In this document: in pieces, positions 29,747 through 37,051 of the stretch | Numbering within the stretch: the stretch's first letter is position 1 | Layout: each line of letters opens with the position of its first letter | Assembly (NCBI RefSeq): GCF_900240845.1 | Contig: NZ_OERU01000005.1 | Span: 1-64,000, forward strand | Length of the DNA stretch: 64,000 bases | Origin: Peptostreptococcus faecalis | Lineage (GTDB): Bacteria; Bacillota; Clostridia; Peptostreptococcales; Peptostreptococcaceae | Direction of reading: 5' to 3' | The notes under the pieces: model-generated | Databases searched by the model: none | What the model saw: the letters and a program-made list of their open reading frames with translations, nothing else | What the model was told of the DNA's origin: nothing | Program-made: the position numbers and the translations under genes

Positions 29747-29760
29747 GGCCTCACAGGACC
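29747..29760 (-). promoter_or_regulatory. PyrR-binding RNA site next to the pyrB ribosome site
   Basis: Minus-strand GGUCCUGUGAGGCC matches the PyrR consensus ARUCCNGNGAGGYU at every conserved loop position; the terminal A-U pair is G-C. It ends three bases before the SD (29737-29743), too close for a terminator, implying translational rather than attenuation control. Confidence 0.8.
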
Positions 29761-29950
29761 GAATTAAAGTATAAAATAAAAGCTTTCTTAAAAAGATTAT
29801 CACCTTTATTTATTAGTGTCAAATCTTAATTTACCGTTTCAAGTATTCTACCCAATTTTTAATATCCAAACCATTATGTCTATACGGTATACAACATAAA
29901 AATCCTTAATACTCTCTATATATTATAAAGCTCATCTCTTTTAATTTCAA

Positions 29951-30016
29951 TAAAAAAAACTCATGTACTTCTAAATTCTATTTAGTATAGATTAGAAAAC
30001 ACATGAGTTGTTTTTT
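29951..30016 (-). terminator. Terminator of the feo operon
   Basis: AACTCATGT (29959-29967) pairs with ACATGAGTT (30001-30009) across a ~33-base AT loop; runs of A and T flank it. It begins immediately after the small cysteine-rich gene. Confidence 0.75.
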
Positions 30017-30021
30017 AGATA

Positions 30022-30180
30022 TTACATCTTAGGTTTATTTTCTTCAGTAGGGCAAGACCTACAACTAGATGGGCACTCTGTCTTACCACAGCTACAACCA
30101 CCTTTTTTTCTAACTCTTATCGCAGCAAATACAGCTGCTACAACTACAATTGCTAAAACTATAAATGTAGCCAAATTCAT
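30022..30180 (-). CDS. FeoB-associated Cys-rich membrane protein
   Basis: 52 residues: one N-terminal membrane helix (~3-21), a basic stretch RVRKKG, then a cysteine cluster CSCGKTECPSSCRSC (five cysteines). This is the usual companion downstream of feoB in Firmicutes; its role is unproven, possibly handling Fe2+ as it leaves FeoB. The ATG at 30180 follows AGGAGG by eight bases, and feoB ends 20 bases upstream. Confidence 0.88.
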   Translation of the reverse strand: MNLATFIVLAIVVVAAVFAAIRVRKKGGCSCGKTECPSSCRSCPTEENKPKM

Positions 30181-30200
30181 ATGTAGATCCTCCTTAATTT

Positions 30201-32351
30201 TTATTGATTGCTTTCTACAGCACTTTTTACTTCAGAATTTGAAATCTTCGGCTTTCTAAATAGCATATACACTATAAATAACAGTAATACTGCTGCAACT
30301 CCTGTCCATATTGTAGGAGCATTTTTTAGGTATAGTACATTTCCAAATTGATATACTATCATAGAAACCGCATAAGCAAAACCTATCTGATATGCTATTG
30401 CAAACCAAGTCCACTTAGCATCATTCATTTCTTCTCTTATCGCACCAATCGCTGCAAAGCAAGGAACACAAAGCTGGTTGAAAATCATGAAGCTAAGAGC
30501 TGTAAGCGGTGTGAATATAGATGCTGCATAAGCTATCATATCACTGCTGTCAGGTGTTGCTTCAGCTATTCCACCAACTACTCCAAACGTACCAACGACC
30601 ACTTCCTTGGCAACTAGTCCAGTAATAGTAGATACTGCAGATGCCCAGTGACCAAATCCTAGCGGTGCAAATATAGGAGCTAGTGTCTTACCGATAGATT
30701 CTAGTATTGAATTACTTTCTCCAGAGAATTCAACGAATTCAAAGCTTGTAGATATATTCTGTAAGAACCAAATTACTATTGTAGCAAGTAATATTACAGT
30801 ACCTGCCTTTATAACGAATGCTCTTACACGTTCCCAAGTAGTCTTTAACACGTTTATTACTGTTGGTATATGATATTCTGGTAATTCCATTACAAATGGT
30901 GCAGGATCACCAGAGAATCTCTTAGTCTTCTTTAACATTACTCCCGTAATTATTACCGCTAATATTCCTATAAAGTAGCATAAAGGAGCAAATATCCATC
31001 CGTGTCTACCTACAAATATAGCTGCTGTAAATAATGCTATGATTTCTGTCTTTGCACCGCATGGCATAAATGACGCTACGATTATAGTCATTTTTCTATC
31101 GTTTTCATTTTCTATCGTTCTAGTCGCCATTATACCTGGAACTGAACAACCTGTACCTATTAAAATAGGAATAAATGACTTTCCTGAAAGACCAAACCTA
31201 CGGAATATCTTGTCTAGAATAAATGCTATTCTAGCCATATATCCTATATCTTCAAGTATTGCCATGAATAAGTATAGTGTTGCAATTATTGGTAGAAATC
31301 CTAATACTCCACCAACACCGCCGATGATACCATCTACAACTAAACTTACCAACCAGTTGGCAACGCCTGCACCTTCAAGGAATGATTGGACATTTCCACC
31401 TATTATTTCACCAAAAAATACGTCATTTACCCAATCAGTTACTGGTCCACCAACCACGCTAACCGCTACATAGTATATAAAAGTAATTATTGCTGCAAAA
31501 ATAGGTATTGCTAGTATACGGTTTGTCAAAATCCTATCGGCCTTATCACTCGCTGTCAGACCTTTTCTTCCCTTTTTAACAGTTCTAGATACCAATGAAG
31601 CTATATAGTTATATCTAGCATCTGTAATTATTCCTTCTCCATCATCATCGTACTCTACTTCTGCCTTGTTTATGATGTCGTTGATTGTGTTTCTTTCTAC
31701 TACAGATATCTCTATTTTTTCTGTAGCCTTCTCATCTTTTTCAAAGAATTTTATAGCATACCATCTCTTGTCATTAGAGGCTGCTATACTTGGTACATTA
31801 TCTTCTATATTTGTTATAATCGTTTCTAATTTATCGTCAAACGACTCTATACAACGGCAAAGTTCTTTCGATGTTTTTACCGCTGTTTCAATTAATTTTT
31901 CAATATTGTCATTTCTTAAAGCTGATATTTCTACAACTGGAACGCCTAGCTCTGCGCTTAGCTTTTCAGTATCAATAAAATCTCCATTTTTTCTTACAAC
32001 GTCCATCATATTTAACGCAATTACCATCGGTATTCCTATTTCAGATAATTGTGTAGTTAAATATAAATTTCTTTCTATGTTTGATGCATCTACAACATCT
32101 ATTATTACATCTGGCTTTTCATTTATTAAATACTCTCTACTAACTACTTCTTCAAGTGTATATGGTGACAAAGAGTAAATTCCAGGTAAATCCGTAAATT
32201 TAATCTCCTTATCTTTTCTATATGCTCCCTCTTTTTTTTCAACTGTTACTCCTGGCCAGTTACCAACGTATTGATTTGAACCAGTAAGTGTATTAAACAG
32301 TGTTGTTTTACCACTGTTTGGATTCCCAGCTAATGCTATTCTAATACTCAT
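30201..32351 (-). CDS. feoB: Ferrous iron transporter FeoB
   Basis: 716 residues from the ATG at 32351 (MSIRIALAGNP); GGAGGGG fits this start better than an ATG four codons upstream. N-terminal GTPase: G1 GNPNSGKTTLFN, G3 DLPG, G4 NMMD. It is followed by ~9-10 membrane helices with two Gate motifs, including GTGCSVPGIMATRTIEN and the SFMPCGAKTE region. It imports Fe2+ across the membrane. It lies four codons from feoA (32368-32607) and precedes the Cys-rich protein. Confidence 0.97.
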   Translation of the reverse strand: MSIRIALAGNPNSGKTTLFNTLTGSNQYVGNWPGVTVEKKEGAYRKDKEIKFTDLPGIYSLSPYTLEEVVSREYLINEKPDVIIDVVDASNIERNLYLTTQLSEIGIPMVIALNMMDVVRKNGDFIDTEKLSAELGVPVVEISALRNDNIEKLIETAVKTSKELCRCIESFDDKLETIITNIEDNVPSIAASNDKRWYAIKFFEKDEKATEKIEISVVERNTINDIINKAEVEYDDDGEGIITDARYNYIASLVSRTVKKGRKGLTASDKADRILTNRILAIPIFAAIITFIYYVAVSVVGGPVTDWVNDVFFGEIIGGNVQSFLEGAGVANWLVSLVVDGIIGGVGGVLGFLPIIATLYLFMAILEDIGYMARIAFILDKIFRRFGLSGKSFIPILIGTGCSVPGIMATRTIENENDRKMTIIVASFMPCGAKTEIIALFTAAIFVGRHGWIFAPLCYFIGILAVIITGVMLKKTKRFSGDPAPFVMELPEYHIPTVINVLKTTWERVRAFVIKAGTVILLATIVIWFLQNISTSFEFVEFSGESNSILESIGKTLAPIFAPLGFGHWASAVSTITGLVAKEVVVGTFGVVGGIAEATPDSSDMIAYAASIFTPLTALSFMIFNQLCVPCFAAIGAIREEMNDAKWTWFAIAYQIGFAYAVSMIVYQFGNVLYLKNAPTIWTGVAAVLLLFIVYMLFRKPKISNSEVKSAVESNQ

Positions 32352-32367
32352 TTTCCCCTCCATTTAA

Positions 32368-32607
32368 TTATTCATTTTCTTCGATTAGTTCAACTTCAAT
32401 ACATGAAGAATCTTCTTTTCTTAGAGTTAACTCATATCCTCTGACTGTTATTTGTATAGGATCTCCTAAAGGTGCAACTTTTCTTATATAAAGCGATGCA
32501 TTTTTTGTAATCCCCATATCCATTATTCTTCTCTTCAGTGGACCAGTTCCATGTATTTTTTTTACTACATAGCTGTTGCCAACCTCAGCATCTCTCAACG
32601 TAAACAT
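32368..32607 (-). CDS. feoA: FeoA family protein (feoB-linked)
   Basis: 79 residues, SH3-like FeoA fold: GNSYVVKKIHGTGPLKRRIMDMGITKNASLYIRKVAPLGDP. It probably binds and regulates FeoB. A Fur-type box (32639-32653) lies directly upstream, so feoA-feoB-Cys-rich gene forms an iron-regulated unit. Start ATG after AGGGGGTAG. Confidence 0.92.
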   Translation of the reverse strand: MFTLRDAEVGNSYVVKKIHGTGPLKRRIMDMGITKNASLYIRKVAPLGDPIQITVRGYELTLRKEDSSCIEVELIEENE

Positions 32608-32638
32608 TTTCTACCCCCTATAAGTTTTATATCAACAA

Positions 32639-32653
32639 CGATAATCTTTATCG
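32639..32653. promoter_or_regulatory. Fur-type box upstream of feoAB
   Basis: CGATAATCTTTATCG is a 7-1-7 palindrome close to TGATAATNATTATCA, 32 bases before the feoA start codon and just after a terminator. Confidence 0.65.
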
Positions 32654-32662
32654 ATGTTTAAA

Positions 32663-32691
32663 CAAAAAAACATTAGATTTAAAATCTAATA
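32663..32691 (-). terminator. Terminator between the two feoA genes
   Basis: ATTAGATTT/AAATCTAAT hairpin followed on the minus strand by GTTTTTTTG. It separates the solitary feoA from the feoAB unit. Confidence 0.7.
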
Positions 32692-32719
32692 TTTTGTGTA
32701 ACCGAAATAAACAATTAAA

Positions 32720-32938
32720 TTACTCTGGTGAAACCATTATCCTCTTGGCAATATCTTCACCGATTCCTACTCTAGAATCTTTGATGTTTACAATTACATT
32801 GCCCGCATTTTGAGCAACTACTATCACAGATGAGGATTCTACAAATCCCATATTTGCTAGTAATTTTTTTTGTTCCCCTGTTATCCTTATCTTGATAATT
32901 TTAACAGGCACGCCTATAGGCGACATCAATAAATTCAT
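32720..32938 (-). CDS. feoA: Second FeoA-domain protein, separately transcribed
   Basis: 72 residues with the FeoA core (KIIKIRITGEQKKLLANMGFVESSSVIVVAQ). It has its own TTGACA-17-TATAAT promoter and is followed by a terminator, so it is transcribed apart from feoAB or reads through only partly. Paired FeoA proteins are common in clostridia; division of labour is unknown. Start ATG after AAGGAGTGATGGC. Confidence 0.9.
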   Translation of the reverse strand: MNLLMSPIGVPVKIIKIRITGEQKKLLANMGFVESSSVIVVAQNAGNVIVNIKDSRVGIGEDIAKRIMVSPE

Positions 32939-32968
32939 GCCATCACTCCTTTGTTGTGGCGCTATGCA

Positions 32969-32985
32969 AGTGATAAATAATCACT
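32969..32985. promoter_or_regulatory. Palindrome in the leader of the solitary feoA
   Basis: AGTGATAAATAATCACT: arms AGTGAT/ATCACT around five bases, resembling a shortened Fur box (TGATAAATAATCA), 16 bases downstream of the -10 box. A plausible metal-repressor operator. Confidence 0.45.
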
Positions 32986-33000
32986 ACACCATCTCACTAA

Positions 33001-33029
33001 ATTATAGGATGAATACCAACAAATGTCAA
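33001..33029 (-). promoter_or_regulatory. Consensus sigma-A promoter of the solitary feoA
   Basis: Minus strand TTGACA (33024-33029), exactly 17 bases, TATAAT (33001-33006). A perfect match to consensus, one of the strongest promoters in the window. Confidence 0.85.
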
Positions 33030-33166
33030 TAATAGATGATACTTTTTATCTAATGAATTCAAGGCTTAAAGACGTTTCTATTATCATATGATTTTTATTT
33101 GCTTATAATCTTTAATTTTCACTTTCAACTTCGAAAGTTTTCATATTAACAAATTGAATTTTACTT

Positions 33167-33198
33167 TATAAAAATAAGCCCTCTTAAAAGAGAGCTTA
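33167..33198 (-). terminator. Terminator after the 220-residue membrane-anchored protein gene
   Basis: AAGCCCTCTT pairs with AAGAGAGCTT (one mismatch as DNA) and is followed on the minus strand by ATTTTTAT. Confidence 0.6.
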
Positions 33199-33210
33199 AA
33201 ATTATTTTTA

Positions 33211-33873
33211 CTAATATTGCCTTAGCAGGCTGTCTACAACATCATTTTTTATTTTTATTAAATTTTCTTTTGTAAAATACAAGCTTAAATCAATCTTGCT
33301 ATCATTTATATCTACTTTTTTTAAATTAACATTAGATGATTTTATATCCAAGTATATCTTATTATCTTCTACACGTATTCCATCAGTGTCTTCGTGAACA
33401 ATATTTTTAATTTGGCTAGAAACTATACTTTTAGGCACAGTTATTTTTCCTATCTTGACTTGTTCTATGTCAAATACAACTTTTCCATCTTCATTGTATA
33501 ACTTTGAATAAACATCCGCTTGTGAGTTCCATATTCCTATCTGAATAGGATGTTTTACAATAAGATTTTTTCCATCTAGTACAAATGCACTTTCATCTAA
33601 GTTTGTAGTCCCACTTTGCGAAAACGCGTACTTTAATATCTTATTAAACATATCATTGTCAAAAGTCACCCTTGTTTCTATATTATCTCCTGATATACTT
33701 GCATTTTTTAAAAAATCAGAATTTAAAGATGCTACATTTAAATTATCTTCTATATTCCACAGTCTTTGATCTTTTTTTATTTCATCAGTCGGTTTTAAAG
33801 CGTACCCAATTCCTGCTGTCATCATACCTAGTACAACTACCAGAATTAATATAAATTTAATTAATTTTTTCAT
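33211..33873 (-). CDS. Membrane-anchored protein of unknown function, YpmS/DUF2140-like
   Basis: 220 residues. A single N-terminal membrane helix (~5-25) without a lipobox, then ~190 residues outside the cell, mostly beta-strand-like. The segment IGKITVPKSIVSSQIKNIV followed by IYLDIKSSNVNLKKVDI resembles the YpmS/DUF2140 family of Firmicutes, function unknown. The family call is tentative. Monocistronic between two terminators; start ATG after AAGGAGG. Confidence 0.75.
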   Translation of the reverse strand: MKKLIKFILILVVVLGMMTAGIGYALKPTDEIKKDQRLWNIEDNLNVASLNSDFLKNASISGDNIETRVTFDNDMFNKILKYAFSQSGTTNLDESAFVLDGKNLIVKHPIQIGIWNSQADVYSKLYNEDGKVVFDIEQVKIGKITVPKSIVSSQIKNIVHEDTDGIRVEDNKIYLDIKSSNVNLKKVDINDSKIDLSLYFTKENLIKIKNDVVDSLLRQY

Positions 33874-33926
33874 AGAATTCCTCCTTAAACATTATTAAAT
33901 ATTCACAGTACCCTTATTATGACATA

Positions 33927-33966
33927 AAAAAAGAATCACCACAAGTAACTGTGGTGATTCTTTTTT
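33927..33966 (-). terminator. Terminator of glutamate dehydrogenase
   Basis: AAGAATCACCAC pairs perfectly with GTGGTGATTCTT, with T-runs on both strands. Confidence 0.88.
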
Positions 33967-34021
33967 GTGTCATATAATTATAATATTTTAGGAACCTTAT
34001 CAATTGATTGTCTACTAATTT

Positions 34022-35275
34022 TTAGTACCAACCTCTAAGTTTCATTGACTGCGCAACTCTCTTAACTGAATGCATGTAAGCAGATTCTCTCATTGTTACA
34101 TTGTATTCTTCTTTTATAGCCCATAGTGATTCGAATGCCTTAACCATAGCTATATCTTCTTTTTCTTCAACTTCTGCTTCAGTCCAGTAGTATCCATATA
34201 AGTTCTGAACCCATTCGAAGTAAGAAACTGTAACTCCACCAGCATTTGTTAAGATATCTGGAGTAAGTACTATTCCTCTTTCGTTTAAGATTGCATCTGC
34301 TTCTGGAGTAGTTGGTCCATTTGCAGCTTCACAAACTAATTTAGCGTTTATCTTCTTAGCTACATCAGCATCTATAGCGTTTTCAAGAGCAGCTGGAACA
34401 ACAACGTCTACTTCAGCTCCCCAGAATTCATCCATAGTTATAGCCTTAGATCCTGGGAATCCTACAAGATTTCCATTCTTAGCTCTATATTCAAACATTT
34501 CATTAAAGTCTAATCCGTTTTCACTGTATATTGCATATGGTCCAACTTCTTTAGCCCATTCTGCCATTGCAGTAACAGTTCCACCTAATTTTTGGATGTT
34601 TTTAACTGTGTATGCACCAACGTTACCGAATCCCTGTACAGCAACTTTAGCTTTCTTCATATCTATACCAAGCTTCTTAGCAGCTTCTCTAACTGTAACA
34701 GCAACACCGTATCCAGTAGCTTCGTTTCTTCCTAGTGATCCACCGAATTCGATTGGCTTACCAGTTAAAACACCAATAGCTGAAGTACCTGTTAATTTAT
34801 TGTATTCATCAACCATCCAAGACATTACTTGACCATTAGTACCAACATCTGGAGCTGGAATATCTACTTTTTCACCTAATAATTTGTATACACCTTGTAT
34901 GTATCCTCTAGCTAATCTTTCTAATTCTCCTTGAGATAATTCAGATGGATCTACTATTACTCCACCTTTACCACCACCGTAAGGAATTCCAGTAACAGAA
35001 CACTTGAAAGTCATCCAGATTGAAAGCGCTTTTACTTCTTCTAGAGAAACACCTGGATGGAATCTAAGTCCACCTTTTGTTGGTCCAACAGCATCGTTAT
35101 GCTGAGATCTGTATCCCTTGAATACCTTTATAGAACCATCATCCATTTTTACTGGTATGTTAACTTCTATAACTCTCATTGGTTCTTTTAATAGTTCGTA
35201 AACCTGTGGTTCCATTCCTAATTTATCACAAGCAGTCTTAACCTGAGCTTGTGCCATTTCAAATACATTTGACAT
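34022..35275 (-). CDS. gdhA: Glutamate dehydrogenase
   Basis: 417 residues, the hexameric small GDH size. Substrate region YRSQHNDAVGPTKGGLRFHP (~48-67), catalytic Lys in PYGGGKGGV, and Rossmann motif VQGFGNVGAYT (~213-223). In amino-acid-fermenting clostridia it is NAD-specific, very abundant, and runs from glutamate to 2-oxoglutarate, the amino acceptor that drives the transamination feeding the 2-hydroxyacid pathway here. NAD specificity is inferred from family. Start ATG after AAGGAGG; a structured leader lies upstream. Confidence 0.95.
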   Translation of the reverse strand: MSNVFEMAQAQVKTACDKLGMEPQVYELLKEPMRVIEVNIPVKMDDGSIKVFKGYRSQHNDAVGPTKGGLRFHPGVSLEEVKALSIWMTFKCSVTGIPYGGGKGGVIVDPSELSQGELERLARGYIQGVYKLLGEKVDIPAPDVGTNGQVMSWMVDEYNKLTGTSAIGVLTGKPIEFGGSLGRNEATGYGVAVTVREAAKKLGIDMKKAKVAVQGFGNVGAYTVKNIQKLGGTVTAMAEWAKEVGPYAIYSENGLDFNEMFEYRAKNGNLVGFPGSKAITMDEFWGAEVDVVVPAALENAIDADVAKKINAKLVCEAANGPTTPEADAILNERGIVLTPDILTNAGGVTVSYFEWVQNLYGYYWTEAEVEEKEDIAMVKAFESLWAIKEEYNVTMRESAYMHSVKRVAQSMKLRGWY

Positions 35276-35312
35276 GTGTAAGCCTCCTTAAATAAGATAC
35301 AATTTTAATTTT

Positions 35313-35378
35313 CGCAAGGAAACATGCCCTACAAGCCCTAATTGCACGCGCAAATAGCCGTAGAAACATTTTCCTAAC
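35313..35378 (-). promoter_or_regulatory. Structured mRNA leader of the glutamate dehydrogenase gene
   Basis: A long interrupted hairpin in the 5' untranslated region. On the minus strand GGAAAA/TTTCC, CTAC/GTAG and TTTGC/GCAA stems stack with roughly symmetric internal loops (GGCTA opposite AGGGCTT). Much more GC than the flanks. A TGTTATACT extended -10 lies just upstream (~35388-35396). I do not recognise a riboswitch class. Confidence 0.5.
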
Positions 35379-35397
35379 TCTAAATAGAGTATAACAT

Positions 35398-35750
35398 AAC
35401 TTCAAACAATATTGTACAATAATTTATTATTTAACTATCTTTTTCCTAGATAGACTATTCCATTCTTTTTTTGTATTATGTATACTTTTTAAATATATGA
35501 TTTTCTTATATTTTTACACGGGACATTCTAAATAAAATTAATATTTATATACTTGTTTTCTTACATAATAATTTTTTTTAAATTCTCTCTTACTATATGA
35601 AGTATATATTTTTTTTGATACTTTCTACTTTCTTTTTAATTTTTGTTATTTTGATATCAATGTATTTTTGTTTTTTAACTTAAGTTTAATTATTTTCCAA
35701 TAAAATTTCTTTATACGTTATTTTTACTACTATCATATATGATTTGTAAT
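35398..35750. other. AT-rich intergenic region, nothing recognised
   Basis: About 350 bases of very AT-rich DNA between the gdhA promoter and the ferredoxin terminator. No gene, RNA or repeat seen. Confidence 0.6.
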
Positions 35751-35797
35751 AAAAAATGCCCAATATGTTAATTACATTAACATATTGGGCATTTTTT
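35751..35797 (-). terminator. Strong terminator of the ferredoxin gene
   Basis: A 20-bp perfect stem (arms 35753-35772 and 35776-35795, core GCCCAATATG) with a 3-base loop and T-runs both ways. Confidence 0.9.
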
Positions 35798-35834
35798 ATT
35801 TTGTGCTAACAGCACTATTTATTGTTATTTCTTA

Positions 35835-36005
35835 TTATTCTGGCTGAGGAGCGTCTACTGGACATACGCCTGCACAAGAACCACAATCTATGCAAGATGG
35901 TGCATCTATAACGTAGATTCCATCACCTTCAGAAATACATGATACTGGACATTCACCAGCACAAGCACCACAACTAATGCATGAATCTTTAATTACATAA
36001 GCCAT
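35835..36005 (-). CDS. 2[4Fe-4S] ferredoxin (clostridial type)
   Basis: 56 residues with two CxxCxxCxxxCP clusters: CISCGACAGECP (~9-20) and CIDCGSCAGVCP (~38-49). The classic low-potential clostridial ferredoxin, electron carrier for 2-oxoacid oxidoreductases, hydrogenase and electron-bifurcating Etf complexes. Reduced ferredoxin also reduces 2-hydroxyacyl-CoA dehydratase activators, linking it to the had genes. Monocistronic with its own promoter and strong terminator. ATG at 36005 after AAGGGAGGT. Confidence 0.95.
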   Translation of the reverse strand: MAYVIKDSCISCGACAGECPVSCISEGDGIYVIDAPSCIDCGSCAGVCPVDAPQPE

Positions 36006-36043
36006 TTTTTGTACCTCCCTTAATTATTTTCTTAACTTCTTAA

Positions 36044-36072
36044 ATTATATCAAAGGTACACTACTTTTGCAA
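36044..36072 (-). promoter_or_regulatory. Ferredoxin promoter
   Basis: Minus strand TTGCAA (36067-36072), 17 bases, TATAAT (36044-36049) preceded by TGA (extended -10). Confidence 0.78.
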
Positions 36073-36217
36073 TTGATTTTTCAATTATTTAAAATAACTT
36101 TTATACGACAAGTTTAAATCCAGCTATATACTCATATAAGCACAGTTTTTTCATTTATTTTTATACAACTTTTATTCTCAATTGACTTTTTTTCTTTTTT
36201 GCAATTACTGTAAAAAG

Positions 36218-36865
36218 TTACTTTTTACTCAATAAGTCATCATTTTCCTTCATCAAGTACGATAATGTAAATAAGCTTTCAGTCAAGTTTACGCTCTCTA
36301 CTATTACATCTTCCGGAACTTCTAGATCAATCGGTGCAAAATTCCATATACCTTTTACACCAGCTTCTACCAATCTATTTGCAACTTCTTGTGCTCCATT
36401 TTTAGGAATACATAGTATAGCTATATTTACATCGTGTTTGCTAACATATTCTTGTATGTCTTCAGAGTCTTTTATTTCATATTCTCTTAATTTTAGCCCT
36501 AACATTCTAGGATTTGCATCGAAAACTTCTACTATATTAAATCCAGCGTTTCTAAACCCAGAGTAGTTAATAAGAGCCTGACCAAGGTTACCTGCTCCAA
36601 CTAACACTGCGTTATACTTTTTGTCTAATCCTAGTATTTTTCCTATTTCTCTATGAAGAGCCTCAACATTATAACCATATCCTTGCTGACCAAATCCTCC
36701 AAAGTTATTCAAATCCTGTCTTATCTGAGAAGCTGTAAAACCTATTATCTCACTTAGTTCTTTTGAAGAAATTCTATGGATGTCCCTCGATAAAAGATCT
36801 GCTAAGTATCGATAATATTTAGGTAATCTTCTAATAACAGCCATTGAAATATTTTTATTTCCCAT
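36218..36865 (-). CDS. rex: Redox-sensing transcriptional repressor Rex
   Basis: 215 residues. N-terminal winged helix (AVIRRLPKYYRYLADLLSRDIHRISSKELSE) and C-terminal Rossmann domain with VLVGAGNLGQAL (~85-96). Rex senses the NADH/NAD+ ratio and represses fermentation genes (butyrate, lactate, alcohol routes) when NADH is low. The adjacent fermentation-linked genes (ferredoxin, gdhA) are plausible context, but I found no clear TTGTTAA-N4-TTAACAA operator in the window. ATG after ATGGAGGCAATCT. Confidence 0.95.
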   Translation of the reverse strand: MGNKNISMAVIRRLPKYYRYLADLLSRDIHRISSKELSEIIGFTASQIRQDLNNFGGFGQQGYGYNVEALHREIGKILGLDKKYNAVLVGAGNLGQALINYSGFRNAGFNIVEVFDANPRMLGLKLREYEIKDSEDIQEYVSKHDVNIAILCIPKNGAQEVANRLVEAGVKGIWNFAPIDLEVPEDVIVESVNLTESLFTLSYLMKENDDLLSKK

Positions 36866-37051
36866 TAGATTGCCTCCATATCTTTATTTTTTGAATTACA
36901 TCTCTACTTTAAAGATGTTCTTTTTTACTATATTTAGTTAGTATTTATTTAATAAATTTTGTACTACTAATTATTATTATTTTATCACAAAAAACGAAAT
37001 TTCATGCTACAACTACAATTATACCTTATTTTCGATAATTATAAAACATTT

